This document shows, one piece after another, positions 26,197 through 35,991 of a stretch of 48,178 nt of DNA (positions are counted from its first letter, which is position 1; each line of letters opens with the position of its first letter). The notes beneath the pieces were generated by a model that saw only the letters and a list, made by a program, of their open reading frames with translations, was not told the origin of the DNA and did no database searches. A program made the translations under genes and the position numbers. The stretch is taken from the NCBI GenBank assembly GCA_016298185.1, contig JAEDDA010000005.1, positions 1-48,178 on the forward strand, read 5' to 3'. The stretch comes from Bacilli bacterium (GTDB taxonomy: Bacteria; Bacillota_I; Bacilli_A; RFN20; CAG-826).

Positions 26197-28386
26197 TTAA
26201 ATTTCTTGTGGATTACCACTGCCATCTAATTGCCAGTAGTTACGTCCTTCAACTCTTTCTTCGCCTTCGCCTAAGAAGTAATATTCTTTGACAGTTGCGT
26301 CATGCCAATTTTTACCGAAGTTGATACCTTTGCCAGCTGCATGTGCCGCACTATAAGTACGGGAAATATAGACATGCATTGGTTCTACTTCACCTTGACG
26401 GCATTCAGTGAATGCGCGAGAGAGAACTTCGGTGACAGATGCTGGAAGAACGACATAATTCAAATTATATGTTCTATAGAAAGCATCTGACTTGATAGAA
26501 GAAATGGTTTCAGGAAGTTTGAGTTGCTCAAGGCTTTGACAGTTATAGAATGTACCACCATTGATGGCAACAATTTTAAGTTGATCAACGGAAATATTAT
26601 TAAGTTTTTCACAGCCGTAGAAAGCTGAATTTTCAATTCTAATTATATTAAGTGGTAATTCAATAGTTTCTAAGTTTGTACAACCTTGATATGCACTAGC
26701 CTTAATGGTTAGCATCTTGCTCTTTTCAAATTGTTCAACTTTCACTTCAGTTAAAGAAGTAACATTATGGAAGGCATAGGCACCAACGTGCATCATATTT
26801 GGAGAGAACAATACTTTAGTCGGGCAAGTGCCTTCAAATGTATAGTGGTTAGTATTTTGTCTTGAAGAACCATCACATCTTGTAACTGAATATGGGAATG
26901 TGAATACATTATCGTGTCCAGAAATATCTTTATCAGGATTGATAGCATAGTTGTCATCATATAAATTGATTGTGCTTAATGATGTACAACCTTTGAATGC
27001 GCCTTCTTTGATAACTTGAACACCCATTAATTCAGCGGATGGATTTCCTTCGTGATCAACACATGGAAGTTCGGTTTCTTCTTCAACTTCTTCGTCCTCG
27101 TCTCCTGGTTCTACTGGAAGAGGTAAGTCATTGAAGTTGCCATAAAGAGAGACTTTAGTTAAAGAAGTACAATTTTCAAAAACGTAGTCGTTAATATCAC
27201 AAACATTTTTTGGGAAAACAAATTCGGTAAATGCTGTCCCTGCAAACGCGCCTTCTTCGATAGAAATGACGTTGTCTCTATTTGCGTTATCAACACCCCA
27301 AGTAATTGAACTTAAGGATGAACAGCCATTAAACATATTTTCATAAACTGTATCAAGAGTATAGTTAACTGAAGTTATGTTATGGCAGCCCATAAAGACA
27401 CCTTTACCGATTGATTCAACAGTAGTTAAATCAGGTGTTTCTGAAATTGCGGTATTTGCAAATGCTTCATCGCCTAGTGTTGTTAATGAAGTTGGTAAAT
27501 TGATTGTTTCTAAACTTTCACAATTAGCAAATGCTCTTCTGCCGATTGATGTTAAAGCAGCATGGGAACTATCGATAGCCTCAAGTTTTGAACAGCCTTC
27601 AAAAGTAGAGTTTGAAATTTCATCAAGTGTTTCTGGTAAATCAATATAGGTAATCTTTTTATTATTTCTAAACGCACCAGAACAAATACCTTTAACATTA
27701 AGTTCAGAGAATTTCTTCACATTATCAACAGGGTAATTAGCTTTAATAGCGCTAATTTGTGCTTCTGTTAATGAATCGGAAACGATCGCGGTATTGTCAT
27801 CAAAATAATTTGCGCCAACATAGATAAGGATGCCACTTGGAATATCGTATAATCCTTTATCATTCTTTAATAAGTTTTCATAGAACTTAGTACCCGTAAA
27901 AGCATCAACACCAATTTCTTTTAAATTATTACTCCAAGTAAAGGAGCTTAAATTTGTGCAATCAAGGAAAGCATTTTCGCCAATCCATTCAATGGTGTTT
28001 GGCATAATAACTTTTTTGATTTCATCATGTGTGGAGAATGCTTCATCTGCAACACCAACAACTTTATATCCTAAAACTTGAGTTGGGATTCTAAATGTCG
28101 ATGGGAATTTTTTATCAGATGGAAGTCTATACAATACTGCGACAGGTTCTTCACCTTCCGCTGCCAATTTCTTTGGTGTGAAGTAATACATGACATTCTC
28201 AACGTTAGAGTAGTCAGATAAGGCGGTATTACATAAGACTGCTGTTGCGACTGCAACGCCAACTAAAAGAACACCAGTAATGGATAAACCAATAATGTAG
28301 TTTCTTTTCTTTGGTGAAATTTTATTTTTAGGTTTTGGGGTATCATCAAAGACATCCGCACCTAATTCGGAAATATCACGTGCCAT
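26197..28386 (-). CDS. BspA-like leucine-rich-repeat surface protein
   Basis: The 729-residue protein has a cytoplasmic basic head with KPKNKISPKKRNYIIG, one membrane span near residues 30-52 and a long outside part built of LRR_5 (BspA-type) repeats. Examples are IGENAFLDCTNLSSFTW, ISNSTFEGCSKLEAI, IGRRAFANCESLETINLP and IENSAFYGCEKLNNI. An acidic insert (PVEPGDEDEEVEEETELP) interrupts the array near residue 425. Such proteins often bind host or partner surfaces. Its ATG overlaps the oppF stop (TAATG) with GGAGG upstream, so it is translated as part of the oligopeptide-transport operon. The ligand is unknown. Confidence 0.88.
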   Translation of the reverse strand: MARDISELGADVFDDTPKPKNKISPKKRNYIIGLSITGVLLVGVAVATAVLCNTALSDYSNVENVMYYFTPKKLAAEGEEPVAVLYRLPSDKKFPSTFRIPTQVLGYKVVGVADEAFSTHDEIKKVIMPNTIEWIGENAFLDCTNLSSFTWSNNLKEIGVDAFTGTKFYENLLKNDKGLYDIPSGILIYVGANYFDDNTAIVSDSLTEAQISAIKANYPVDNVKKFSELNVKGICSGAFRNNKKITYIDLPETLDEISNSTFEGCSKLEAIDSSHAALTSIGRRAFANCESLETINLPTSLTTLGDEAFANTAISETPDLTTVESIGKGVFMGCHNITSVNYTLDTVYENMFNGCSSLSSITWGVDNANRDNVISIEEGAFAGTAFTEFVFPKNVCDINDYVFENCTSLTKVSLYGNFNDLPLPVEPGDEDEEVEEETELPCVDHEGNPSAELMGVQVIKEGAFKGCTSLSTINLYDDNYAINPDKDISGHDNVFTFPYSVTRCDGSSRQNTNHYTFEGTCPTKVLFSPNMMHVGAYAFHNVTSLTEVKVEQFEKSKMLTIKASAYQGCTNLETIELPLNIIRIENSAFYGCEKLNNISVDQLKIVAINGGTFYNCQSLEQLKLPETISSIKSDAFYRTYNLNYVVLPASVTEVLSRAFTECRQGEVEPMHVYISRTYSAAHAAGKGINFGKNWHDATVKEYYFLGEGEERVEGRNYWQLDGSGNPQEI

Positions 28387-29426
28387 TATTTCTTACCTCC
28401 TAATCTTTCTAATTCTTGTTTGTATTGCTCGAGTTCAGGAGTATTGCAACGGACAAAGTGTCCTGGTTCAATCTCCACAAGTTTTGGAGCATCACTTAAT
28501 ACATAATGATGGAGTTCTGCTGGATTATAAGTAATAATCTTCTTCTTTCTTTCGACTTTTGGATCTGGGATAGGGACAGCAGATAACAAGGATTTGGTAT
28601 ATGGGTGGAGAGGAGCTTCGAATAATCTATTCGCTTCTGCGATTTCCACGATATGACCAGCATAGATAACTGCGATTCTATCAGAAATATAGCGGACGAC
28701 AGATAAGTCGTGAGCAATAAATAAGACAGTCATCTTTCTTTCTTGTTGGAATTCTCTAATTAAGTTTAAGACTTGAGCACGGATGGAGACGTCTAATGCG
28801 GAAATTGGTTCATCAGCGATGACAAACTCAGGATTCATAATCATACATCTCGCGATACCGATACGTTGTCTTTGGCCACCGGAGAATTCGTGTGGGTAAC
28901 GGTTTAAGTATTCAGGACGTAAACCGACTCTTTGCATCATTTGTTGGACTTTTTGTAAACGATCTTCTTCATCTTTATAGAGTTTGAACGCTCTTAGACC
29001 TTCGGAAACAATATAGTCGATATTGGCTCTATCATTTAATGAATCGCCTGGGTCTTGGAAGATCATTTGCATTTTGGTTTTTAATAAACGTTCCGTTTTC
29101 TTTGGAATCTTGCCAGAGATCTTAACGTTATTAAATAACACTTCACCACCACTGACTTTATTAATACGGATTAAAGCACGACCAATTGTGGTTTTACCGG
29201 AACCGGATTCGCCAACTAAGCCTAAAACTTCACCACGTTTAATATCTAAGTTGAGGTGGTTAATAATAACTCTTTCAATAGAACCGATTTTAAAGGCAAC
29301 ACGAACATCTCTCATTTTAACGATTGTATCGTCATCTTCAGGATGGTCTTTTCTACCTTGTTCAAAAATATCTAGTTCTTGGACTGGAGCTTGTTCTCCG
29401 ATTTTCTTTTCTTTTTCTTTACTCAT
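28386..29426 (-). CDS. oppF: Oligopeptide ABC transporter ATP-binding protein OppF
   Basis: This is one of the two ATPases that power peptide import. Walker A is GLVGESGSGKTTIGR, the signature is FSGGQRQRIGIARC, and Walker B is FVIADEPISALD. The C-terminal OppF extension ends in a Cys-containing peptide typical of the family's cluster-binding tail. The ATG at 29426 (346 residues) is chosen because GGAGG lies 9 nt upstream; the upstream TTG is too close to that site. It overlaps oppD by 8 nt. Confidence 0.95.
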   Translation of the reverse strand: MSKEKEKKIGEQAPVQELDIFEQGRKDHPEDDDTIVKMRDVRVAFKIGSIERVIINHLNLDIKRGEVLGLVGESGSGKTTIGRALIRINKVSGGEVLFNNVKISGKIPKKTERLLKTKMQMIFQDPGDSLNDRANIDYIVSEGLRAFKLYKDEEDRLQKVQQMMQRVGLRPEYLNRYPHEFSGGQRQRIGIARCMIMNPEFVIADEPISALDVSIRAQVLNLIREFQQERKMTVLFIAHDLSVVRYISDRIAVIYAGHIVEIAEANRLFEAPLHPYTKSLLSAVPIPDPKVERKKKIITYNPAELHHYVLSDAPKLVEIEPGHFVRCNTPELEQYKQELERLGGKK

Positions 29427-30555
29427 CTTCAACGCCCTCCTGTCTCTTTAATTCTTCAGCTGCACGTTTCATTCTTTCGTGTAACTCTTGGATGACTTTT
29501 GGTTTCTCCACTTTTGGTGCGCGAGGATCAAGTAACCATGTCTTTGCGCAGTGAGTTGGAGAAATTTGGAACATTGGAGGTTCCTTAACAAAGTCAATAT
29601 TCATCGCATATTCATTACGTGGAGCAAAAGCGTCACCGATAATCTCACCAGAGAATGAAGGTGGATTACCTTTGATGTAGCTTAATGCTTCATCCTTACT
29701 ACCTAATTGTGGTAAGGAGGCTAATAATGCCCATGTGTATGGGTGTGCAGGATTGTAGAAGACATCTTCAACAGTGCCATATTCCACAATTTGTCCACCA
29801 TACATAACGGCAATTCTATTAGCAACATTAGCAACGACGCCTAAGTCGTGGGTAATGAAGATGGTTGTCCAATGGTATTCTTCTTGTAACTCTTTAATAA
29901 GAGCGATAATTTGTGCTTGAACAGTAACGTCCAAAGCGGTTGTTGGTTCGTCACAGATTAAGATTTCTGGACGGCACGCTAATGCGATAGCGATAACAAC
30001 TCTTTGTCTCATACCACCAGAGTATTGGAATGGGTAGTCATCATAACGCGCTTCTGCGTTAGGAATACGAACCTTTTTAAGTAATTTAATAGCTTCTTGT
30101 TTAGCTTCTTGTTTGCTAAGTCCGTGATGGAGTCTTAAAACTTCGCTAATTTGGAATCCGATTGTTAACAATGGATTTAAAGAAGTCATTGGGTCTTGGA
30201 AAATAGTTGCAATTCTTTTACCACGGATTGGTCTCCAATCATCATTGGTTTTGAATTTTGCCAAATCCATGCCATCAAACATAATGGAACCGTTACTAAC
30301 GAAACCATTCTTTTCAAGCATACCTGTAAATGTTTTTGTGGTGACTGATTTACCAGAACCAGATTCACCAACAATGGCGAGAGTTTCACCGCGATAGACT
30401 TTGAAAGAAATGTTACGGATAACATTAATCTTCTTACCACGGACGGTAAAACCAACGCTTAAGTTATTAACATCGACAACCACTTCTGGTTCTTGAGAAG
30501 CAGGTTCTTGGGTTACAGGTGTTTCTTTTAAGATTTCTTTTTCTTTCTTAGACAT
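29419..30555 (-). CDS. oppD: Oligopeptide ABC transporter ATP-binding protein OppD
   Basis: The 378-residue ATPase pairs with OppF. Walker A is AIVGESGSGKSVTTK, the signature is YSGGMRQRVVIAIA, and Walker B is ILICDEPTTALD. The C-terminal region has the PHPYTWALLASLPQLG block of peptide-transport ATPases and the PTHCAKTWL tail. AGGAGG lies 9-10 nt before the ATG. It is the fourth gene of oppABCDF. Confidence 0.95.
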   Translation of the reverse strand: MSKKEKEILKETPVTQEPASQEPEVVVDVNNLSVGFTVRGKKINVIRNISFKVYRGETLAIVGESGSGKSVTTKTFTGMLEKNGFVSNGSIMFDGMDLAKFKTNDDWRPIRGKRIATIFQDPMTSLNPLLTIGFQISEVLRLHHGLSKQEAKQEAIKLLKKVRIPNAEARYDDYPFQYSGGMRQRVVIAIALACRPEILICDEPTTALDVTVQAQIIALIKELQEEYHWTTIFITHDLGVVANVANRIAVMYGGQIVEYGTVEDVFYNPAHPYTWALLASLPQLGSKDEALSYIKGNPPSFSGEIIGDAFAPRNEYAMNIDFVKEPPMFQISPTHCAKTWLLDPRAPKVEKPKVIQELHERMKRAAEELKRQEGVEDE

Positions 30556-30567
30556 ACCTTAAACCTC

Positions 30568-31647
30568 CTATCGATGTGTTTTTGGGTCGGTAGCATCGGC
30601 TAACGCAAGTCCTAAATAGAAGAAACATATCGTTAATGGTGCCATGACCACCATTGGAGCTATAAGCAGATATGGATATTGCATCCAGTCAGTAGTCTTA
30701 ACAATATTTGTTAAGATTTGACCTAATGTAATTTGGTTGTATTGAACTTCGAATGACAAACCGAAGTAAGCTAGGCCAACTTCTGCAGAAATAGCTTCAG
30801 GGATTGCGGTAGAAACAACAGTGATAATAACAGACACAAGATATGGTAATAAGTTGTGTGTAATCATTGCTTTGGAAGAACTACCGAGTGTTTGTGATGC
30901 AATATTATATTCACGATTACGGATGATGATGATTTGGTTACGGATAAATCCAGCTAAACCAACCCATCCTAATGCGGTTAACAAGAAGACAATAATCACA
31001 AAAGAGAATTGTTTCATGTATGGTTTTAAGATTTGCATCAATAAGATATCTAATAATAATGTTGGAAGGTTATTAACAAAGTTACGGAATTCAATAAGGA
31101 TAGGATCTAACCATTTGAAGTAACCCCATAAACTACCAACAACGATACCAACGATGGTATCAATTAAAGCGACAACAACACCTAAGATTAAGGAGAGTTG
31201 GCTACCCTTCCAAACGAGCCACCATAAGTCGCCACCAAGCATTAAACCATTGCCGCCTGGATAGAAAACACCAAACCAGTGTTCAGCATTAGGCGGAATG
31301 ACTTCTTTCCAGTTGTATTCTGTATTCCCGTAAGCCGCACCATTTAATTCTAAAAGTGGGTAATTTCTCATTAATGGGCCAAAGATTGTAAAGAAAATCA
31401 ATAAGCCTAAAATGACTAAGCAAACAATAACAAATGGGTTTTTGAATAAATACTTAAATGTCATTGACCAATAGGAATATGGTGTAGCATCAAGTTTTTC
31501 AATCTTTTCATCGGATGTACCAACGACTGTAAATAATTTTTCAATATCAGTGTCGATGGTTTTTTCTACCTCAACAGCGTCTACTAAGCGTGGATCATCA
31601 TCGATGACTTGGAATAATTTTTCTTCATTATTTTTATTCTTTTTCAT
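30568..31647 (-). CDS. oppC: Oligopeptide ABC transporter permease OppC
   Basis: The 359-residue permease has a cytoplasmic N-terminal stretch of about 70 residues, a first span near 76-97, and five further spans. The periplasmic-side block PPNAEHWFGVF corresponds to the usual EHWFGTD motif, but a glycine-rich insert (YPGGNGLMLGG) follows it. The EAA loop with AsqTLGSSS-type sequence (NIASQTLGSSSKAMI) contacts the ATPases. It is longer than the usual 300 residues. Confidence 0.93.
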   Translation of the reverse strand: MKKNKNNEEKLFQVIDDDPRLVDAVEVEKTIDTDIEKLFTVVGTSDEKIEKLDATPYSYWSMTFKYLFKNPFVIVCLVILGLLIFFTIFGPLMRNYPLLELNGAAYGNTEYNWKEVIPPNAEHWFGVFYPGGNGLMLGGDLWWLVWKGSQLSLILGVVVALIDTIVGIVVGSLWGYFKWLDPILIEFRNFVNNLPTLLLDILLMQILKPYMKQFSFVIIVFLLTALGWVGLAGFIRNQIIIIRNREYNIASQTLGSSSKAMITHNLLPYLVSVIITVVSTAIPEAISAEVGLAYFGLSFEVQYNQITLGQILTNIVKTTDWMQYPYLLIAPMVVMAPLTICFFYLGLALADATDPKTHR

Positions 31648-31661
31648 GATAATTCTCCTTT

Positions 31662-32843
31662 CTAGTTAGTAAAGCTGATACGAGGATCAACTAAAGCGGT
31701 AACAATGTCACCGAGCAAATATGAAATAACGGATAGGAAGGCAGTAAATAAAATTAAACCTTGGATTAACCAAACGTTATTAGAGTCATTAGCAATAATA
31801 AGTGCACGACCAATACCATTAATAGCGTACATATTTTCAAGATAGTAAGAACCCATCAAAGCACCGATAACTGCGCTTGGGAATGTTCTCACTAATGGAA
31901 CAACAGCGTTCCTTAAGATGTGAACTGTCATAATACGGTTTTCGGATAAACCTTTACTACGAGCAAATTTCACGTAGTCGGCGTTAAATTCGTCGACCAT
32001 ATAACGACGGACCCATAAACCGATACCAGAAGCACCAGTTACACCCATCGTTATGATTGCAGGTAAGTATGATAAAACATTATCTGCTTCGTAAACATAT
32101 GGTAATTTAATTAAATTGCATAATAACGCCATCCAAATGTAGTAATAAGCAACACCTGGAATAGCATCAATAATCATAATATAGCCTTTGCCAATTCTAT
32201 CGAACCAACCATTTTGGTATTTCGCCATTAAGATGCCAAATGGATAACCTAATGCGAGTTCTAAGATAACCGCAAAGATGCCAATTTTAAACGAGATGCC
32301 CATTCTAGAAAGCATATAGTCCGTAACTAAAGTACCATTATCAACACCATTTAAATCGTAGATACGGCCCAAATCAAAGATAATTGTTCTACAATCGGAA
32401 ATGAAGCCTTTATATGTGGTAACACCATCGATAGTAACAAGATCGAATGATGTATTACAAATAAGTTTTGGGAATGGAATAACTGAGTAGAAGAATCTAA
32501 CAAGTTGTTCCAAAATCGAACCAGATAAACCCATTGATTCTTTGAATGATTGACATTTAAGTGCAATGACTTCTGGTGGAGTGTGAATGTCGTTAAATCT
32601 TGAACACATTTGTTCTGGTGATTTAGCAATACGGATTAAAAAGAAGGTCACAAGCATTGCTAATGCGATAGAAATGAGTGACGAGAGAATTCTTCTAATA
32701 GAATAGTGCAAGAGAGGATTGGCAAAGATTCTTTGCATGGCAATTGTATGGCCAAAGAGGACTTTCTTTTTGACCAAAACGGAAAAAACGATAAACGCTA
32801 CCACTAAAAATATAAGTGCATATCCGATTATAAACGTAGCCAT
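31662..32843 (-). CDS. oppB: Oligopeptide ABC transporter permease OppB
   Basis: The 393-residue permease is about 85 residues longer than typical OppB. An extra N-terminal span (about residues 4-24) precedes the normal first helix, which here begins at YSIRRILSSLISIALAMLV. The first external loop is enlarged and holds three Cys residues (MCSRF, LKCQSF, ICNTS). The EAA loop is KFARSKGLSENRIM. AGGAGG lies 6 nt before the ATG. The gene is separated from oppA by a strong stem-loop. Confidence 0.92.
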   Translation of the reverse strand: MATFIIGYALIFLVVAFIVFSVLVKKKVLFGHTIAMQRIFANPLLHYSIRRILSSLISIALAMLVTFFLIRIAKSPEQMCSRFNDIHTPPEVIALKCQSFKESMGLSGSILEQLVRFFYSVIPFPKLICNTSFDLVTIDGVTTYKGFISDCRTIIFDLGRIYDLNGVDNGTLVTDYMLSRMGISFKIGIFAVILELALGYPFGILMAKYQNGWFDRIGKGYIMIIDAIPGVAYYYIWMALLCNLIKLPYVYEADNVLSYLPAIITMGVTGASGIGLWVRRYMVDEFNADYVKFARSKGLSENRIMTVHILRNAVVPLVRTFPSAVIGALMGSYYLENMYAINGIGRALIIANDSNNVWLIQGLILFTAFLSVISYLLGDIVTALVDPRISFTN

Positions 32844-32869
32844 ATTTTTCCTCCTTTTAAGATAGTAAA

Positions 32870-32904
32870 TTAGGGACGGGAGAGCTTATCCCCCGGAGCC
32901 CTAA
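32870..32904 (-). promoter_or_regulatory. Strong stem-loop between oppA and oppB
   Basis: The minus-strand RNA pairs TTAGGG with CCCTAA and, inside, CGGGGGA with TCTCCCG around a 5-nt loop. No T-run follows. Such elements between a binding-protein gene and its permease genes usually protect the upstream mRNA or partly stop polymerase, raising the ratio of binding protein to permease. Confidence 0.65.
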
Positions 32905-32933
32905 TAAAAATTATGTAGATTATTATCTAATGA

Positions 32934-35408
32934 TTAACCGTAAATGTTGTAAACATCGTGTGTAGAAGTCCAAGCTTCTTTTGCAGCTTCATGTTCTTCA
33001 CGAATTGCTTTACGTTCTTCAGCGGTTAAAACTTCTTTCAAGACATACATACCAGTCAATCTGTCATTAGATAAGCCATAGTAAGAAGTTGGTGTTTCGT
33101 AACCAGCGGAGTTAGAAATGGATAAGGACCAACCTTGACCATAGTTAACTTGTGGTTTGTAAATCGCTAATTCTTCAATGAGCTTAACTTCTGCTTGTGC
33201 GAATGCTGAGAAACGGTTTGTAAGGTTGAGTGTTTCAGCTTTACCTTGATTGACTAAATCAGTGTATTCACCGAGTAAGTCAACTGCTTCTAAAACATTT
33301 GTTTCTGGGTTATGTCTGATGTTTTTCGCTGCGTCTGAACCGGATTGACCGATAAATGCGAAGACGCTTGACCAGTCACCACCATAGATGTATGTGTTCA
33401 TGTATGTTAATGGATCGCCGTAGTCAGCACCCCAGCCCCATTGAACGACTGAGAAGTCAAATGCAGCATATTCACCACCGGTACTACCAGAGACGTTTTC
33501 ATAGTTTGTCTTGGTGACTTTATCTGTTGGAACCATCCTGAAGACAGTGCAGTCAGAATAGTCAGAAGCTGGTTTGTGATCGTCTGCCCAGTTATTGAGT
33601 CTTCTATTCATCGCATTGATGAATTCGTTGTCGTATGTTTTTGCTTCTTGGTCAGCTTCCCACATTGAGTAGTATTCAATGTTGACTGGGAATGTAACTG
33701 TACCGAATTCAGTAGCTAATGGAGATGCATTGTATTCGTTAATTGCGGCGACTGCCTTATTGACTAATGCATTGATTTGTTCTCTTTCGCTACCGACTTG
33801 ATGCTCATTACCGTTATAGTCTTCAACGACATCAGACCAGTCTAATTGACGGGTTTCGTATTGACCTGGAGCAAGGTATTCACGAGCTTCTTCTAAGGTC
33901 ATGCCGTTATAGTCTGATAAGGCTTGAGCATAGTAGGATTCGACATATTCGTTACCATTGTTATCCATAACGAATTTTCTTGGAACGTATGTGGAGACGA
34001 GTTTTTGGACTGCTAAGATATCATCCATATCGCCGTTTGCATAACGTTCATAGTATGTTCTGTAGTCGATGATAGACATGAGCATTTGTCTAACTTCTTG
34101 GATTCTTAATGCTCTTTCGGTATTTGCGACTGTTTCAGCATTACCTTTGGAGTAGTAAGAAACTTTAGCTTTGCTGTTTTTTGTACGATCTAATGTGAGG
34201 TTGGATCCATAGCAGTTGCTAATTGTGTCTAACCAACGGCTATTAACTAAACCTGAATATGGTTCTTCGATTGTACCTTCACCATTTGGACCGATAACGT
34301 ATTTATCCCAACCGATCTTGTCGTTTGGTGATAATCCGAAGCCATCGATATTTCCAGCTTCGAATGCGATTCTTGGATCGCCGGATTCGATATCATTCTT
34401 AATTGAGTAGTGAATTTTATCGACGAATGCTTGTTTATAACGGTTTTCTTGGACGTCTTTACGTTTCGCATAATATGGGTTCTTTGTGTATTCGATGTTT
34501 GTTTCATCGGAAGCACTTAACACATATGGTCCACAGTAGAGGATTGAATCTGGTTTACCACTACCGAAACCTGATTTCTTTTCGTTATAGAAGTTTTCGT
34601 TAACTGGTAAGTATGTGGAGTAAGTAAGAAGTGTTGGGAAGTACATTGCAGAGTCGAGCAATGAGTATCTAACAGAATTACCATTTTCCACTTTGACACC
34701 TAAACGAGAACCATTTGCGATGTTGTTAATATCTGCTGCTGTAATAGCGGTTCCACCATAGGCTGGATCGTATTGAGCTTTATAGGCTGCTGGATAATCA
34801 GATTTGATTGTATCATTGATGAATTTTGCTTTCTTTTGATCTGTATCCATCTTAACGAATTTGGAAGATCCATTAGCAATACCATCAAGGATTTGTGTGT
34901 ATAAGTAGTATTCTGCGGCACCTTTAATAAAGTCACGCATTAAGTAACCGGTATCGGAACCGACTGAGAAGGTGTTAATTAATTTTGCACCAAACACGAA
35001 GTCAGCAGCGGTAACCTTTTGTACTTTACCACCATATTTGTAAGGTTTTCCTGTACTTGTAACCCAAATGAGGTTTTCGTCTTCTCTAACTTCGAAAACG
35101 AATTCTTTGAAGTCTTGTTCTTGTCTTGCGGATTTAGCAAGGTTAAGTTCAAGTGTGCCGAAGTCATTATGTGTTAAAAGACCATCGACAAAGTTTGCAA
35201 AGTGTTCAGCGTTTTGAGCTGCAGATGTCTTCATGTAATTGAGTTCACCAATACCGACAGAAGCAATAGTTTCATATTTCTTTTTCGCAGTTCTACCATT
35301 TAGCAACGAATATGGAGATCCGGAGGTTGTAAAGAAATTACTATTACCACAACCAACTAGCACAGAACAAATTGCTATCATCATTAATTTACTAGCTTTG
35401 TTTTTCAT
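32934..35408 (-). CDS. oppA: Oligopeptide-binding lipoprotein OppA (solute-binding family 5)
   Basis: The 824-residue protein begins with a lipoprotein signal (ASKLMMIAICSVLVGC, lipid Cys near residue 20). It carries family-5 blocks: TAADFVFGAKLINT in the N-terminal lobe, YLPVNENFYNEKKSGFGSG, CGPYVLSASDETNIEYTKNP, and in the C-terminal lobe VQWGWGADYGDPLTYMNTY. Usual OppA proteins are 540-600 residues; the extra length is spread through inserts. It is the first gene of the operon, with an AAGGA-type site 9-10 nt before the ATG. It would bind peptides outside the membrane. Confidence 0.92.
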   Translation of the reverse strand: MKNKASKLMMIAICSVLVGCGNSNFFTTSGSPYSLLNGRTAKKKYETIASVGIGELNYMKTSAAQNAEHFANFVDGLLTHNDFGTLELNLAKSARQEQDFKEFVFEVREDENLIWVTSTGKPYKYGGKVQKVTAADFVFGAKLINTFSVGSDTGYLMRDFIKGAAEYYLYTQILDGIANGSSKFVKMDTDQKKAKFINDTIKSDYPAAYKAQYDPAYGGTAITAADINNIANGSRLGVKVENGNSVRYSLLDSAMYFPTLLTYSTYLPVNENFYNEKKSGFGSGKPDSILYCGPYVLSASDETNIEYTKNPYYAKRKDVQENRYKQAFVDKIHYSIKNDIESGDPRIAFEAGNIDGFGLSPNDKIGWDKYVIGPNGEGTIEEPYSGLVNSRWLDTISNCYGSNLTLDRTKNSKAKVSYYSKGNAETVANTERALRIQEVRQMLMSIIDYRTYYERYANGDMDDILAVQKLVSTYVPRKFVMDNNGNEYVESYYAQALSDYNGMTLEEAREYLAPGQYETRQLDWSDVVEDYNGNEHQVGSEREQINALVNKAVAAINEYNASPLATEFGTVTFPVNIEYYSMWEADQEAKTYDNEFINAMNRRLNNWADDHKPASDYSDCTVFRMVPTDKVTKTNYENVSGSTGGEYAAFDFSVVQWGWGADYGDPLTYMNTYIYGGDWSSVFAFIGQSGSDAAKNIRHNPETNVLEAVDLLGEYTDLVNQGKAETLNLTNRFSAFAQAEVKLIEELAIYKPQVNYGQGWSLSISNSAGYETPTSYYGLSNDRLTGMYVLKEVLTAEERKAIREEHEAAKEAWTSTHDVYNIYG

Positions 35409-35454
35409 AGTTGTTTTTTCATCCTTTCTTCGAGTTTAAATAATGATTGTTTCT

Positions 35455-35483
35455 ACTTTACGCTCATACACGTAAAAAATCAA
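35455..35483 (-). promoter_or_regulatory. Candidate promoter of the opp operon
   Basis: On the minus strand TTGATT, a 17-nt spacer and TAAAGT lie 46-75 nt before the oppA ATG, leaving a leader of about 40 nt that includes the ribosome-binding site. The only other structure noted in 35409-35555 is a repeated ACGTAAAAA (35470 and 35531). Confidence 0.45.
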
Positions 35484-35555
35484 AACATTTTTTTCGCGCA
35501 TATGCAAAAAAGAATGTCTTGTTTCATACATTATCTAACTACGTAAAAACGAATA

Positions 35556-35924
35556 TTAAAGTAGGGGATAACTACCTGTAATCCAAAATACTATTTCAAA
35601 AGAAATAAAGACTAAAAATACAGTTGCCGCGGCGAGATAAAATGGCCAGTGTCTAATCCAGGCCTTCTCCCTGATTTCATCGGGTATTTTATCATCCCAT
35701 TTTTTTGTCTTTCTACGCCAGTTGGCAACATAGAGATCTCCCCAAATAAAGCCCACTAATAAGTAGATAGCGGCAAAAGCACCATGGAGTGCGGGATAAT
35801 AAAATATAGGCGCATCCGGAACATTTAAAGTGATGACTAAAATGAGGAATGGAATTCCAACTCCCACTACTGACATGATGATTGTGAACAACCATACTTT
35901 AAAGTTTTTTAGCGCATTTTTCAT
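35556..35924 (-). CDS. Small membrane protein of unknown function
   Basis: Family not recognised. From the ATG at 35924 the product has 122 residues with three hydrophobic spans (about 10-30, 40-60 and 93-115). Between the last two lies a basic-acidic loop, ANWRRKTKKWDDKIPDEIREKAW. The longer reading to 36020 is rejected because it would overlap the start of the divergent 35992 gene and adds no conserved-looking sequence. No strong ribosome-binding site marks the start, so it is uncertain. Confidence 0.5.
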   Translation of the reverse strand: MKNALKNFKVWLFTIIMSVVGVGIPFLILVITLNVPDAPIFYYPALHGAFAAIYLLVGFIWGDLYVANWRRKTKKWDDKIPDEIREKAWIRHWPFYLAAATVFLVFISFEIVFWITGSYPLL

Positions 35925-35991
35925 GAGATAAGAATATAACATATGTTTGAATAAAACAATGTTTTGAATATACTTAAAAATAGTAAGTGAT

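Noticed and set aside
29427..29432. TTG start of oppF at 29432
   Set aside because: It is only 3 nt from GGAGG, whereas the ATG at 29426 has proper spacing.
29023..29451. 142-codon plus-strand ORF opposite oppF
   Set aside because: It is antisense to a well-conserved ATPase, has no ribosome-binding site and its hydrophobic, Ser/Leu-rich translation is typical of a shadow frame.
35556..35575. GTAG/CTAC hairpin as a terminator for the 35556 gene
   Set aside because: It lies within the last codons, has a 4-bp stem and only a short T tract.
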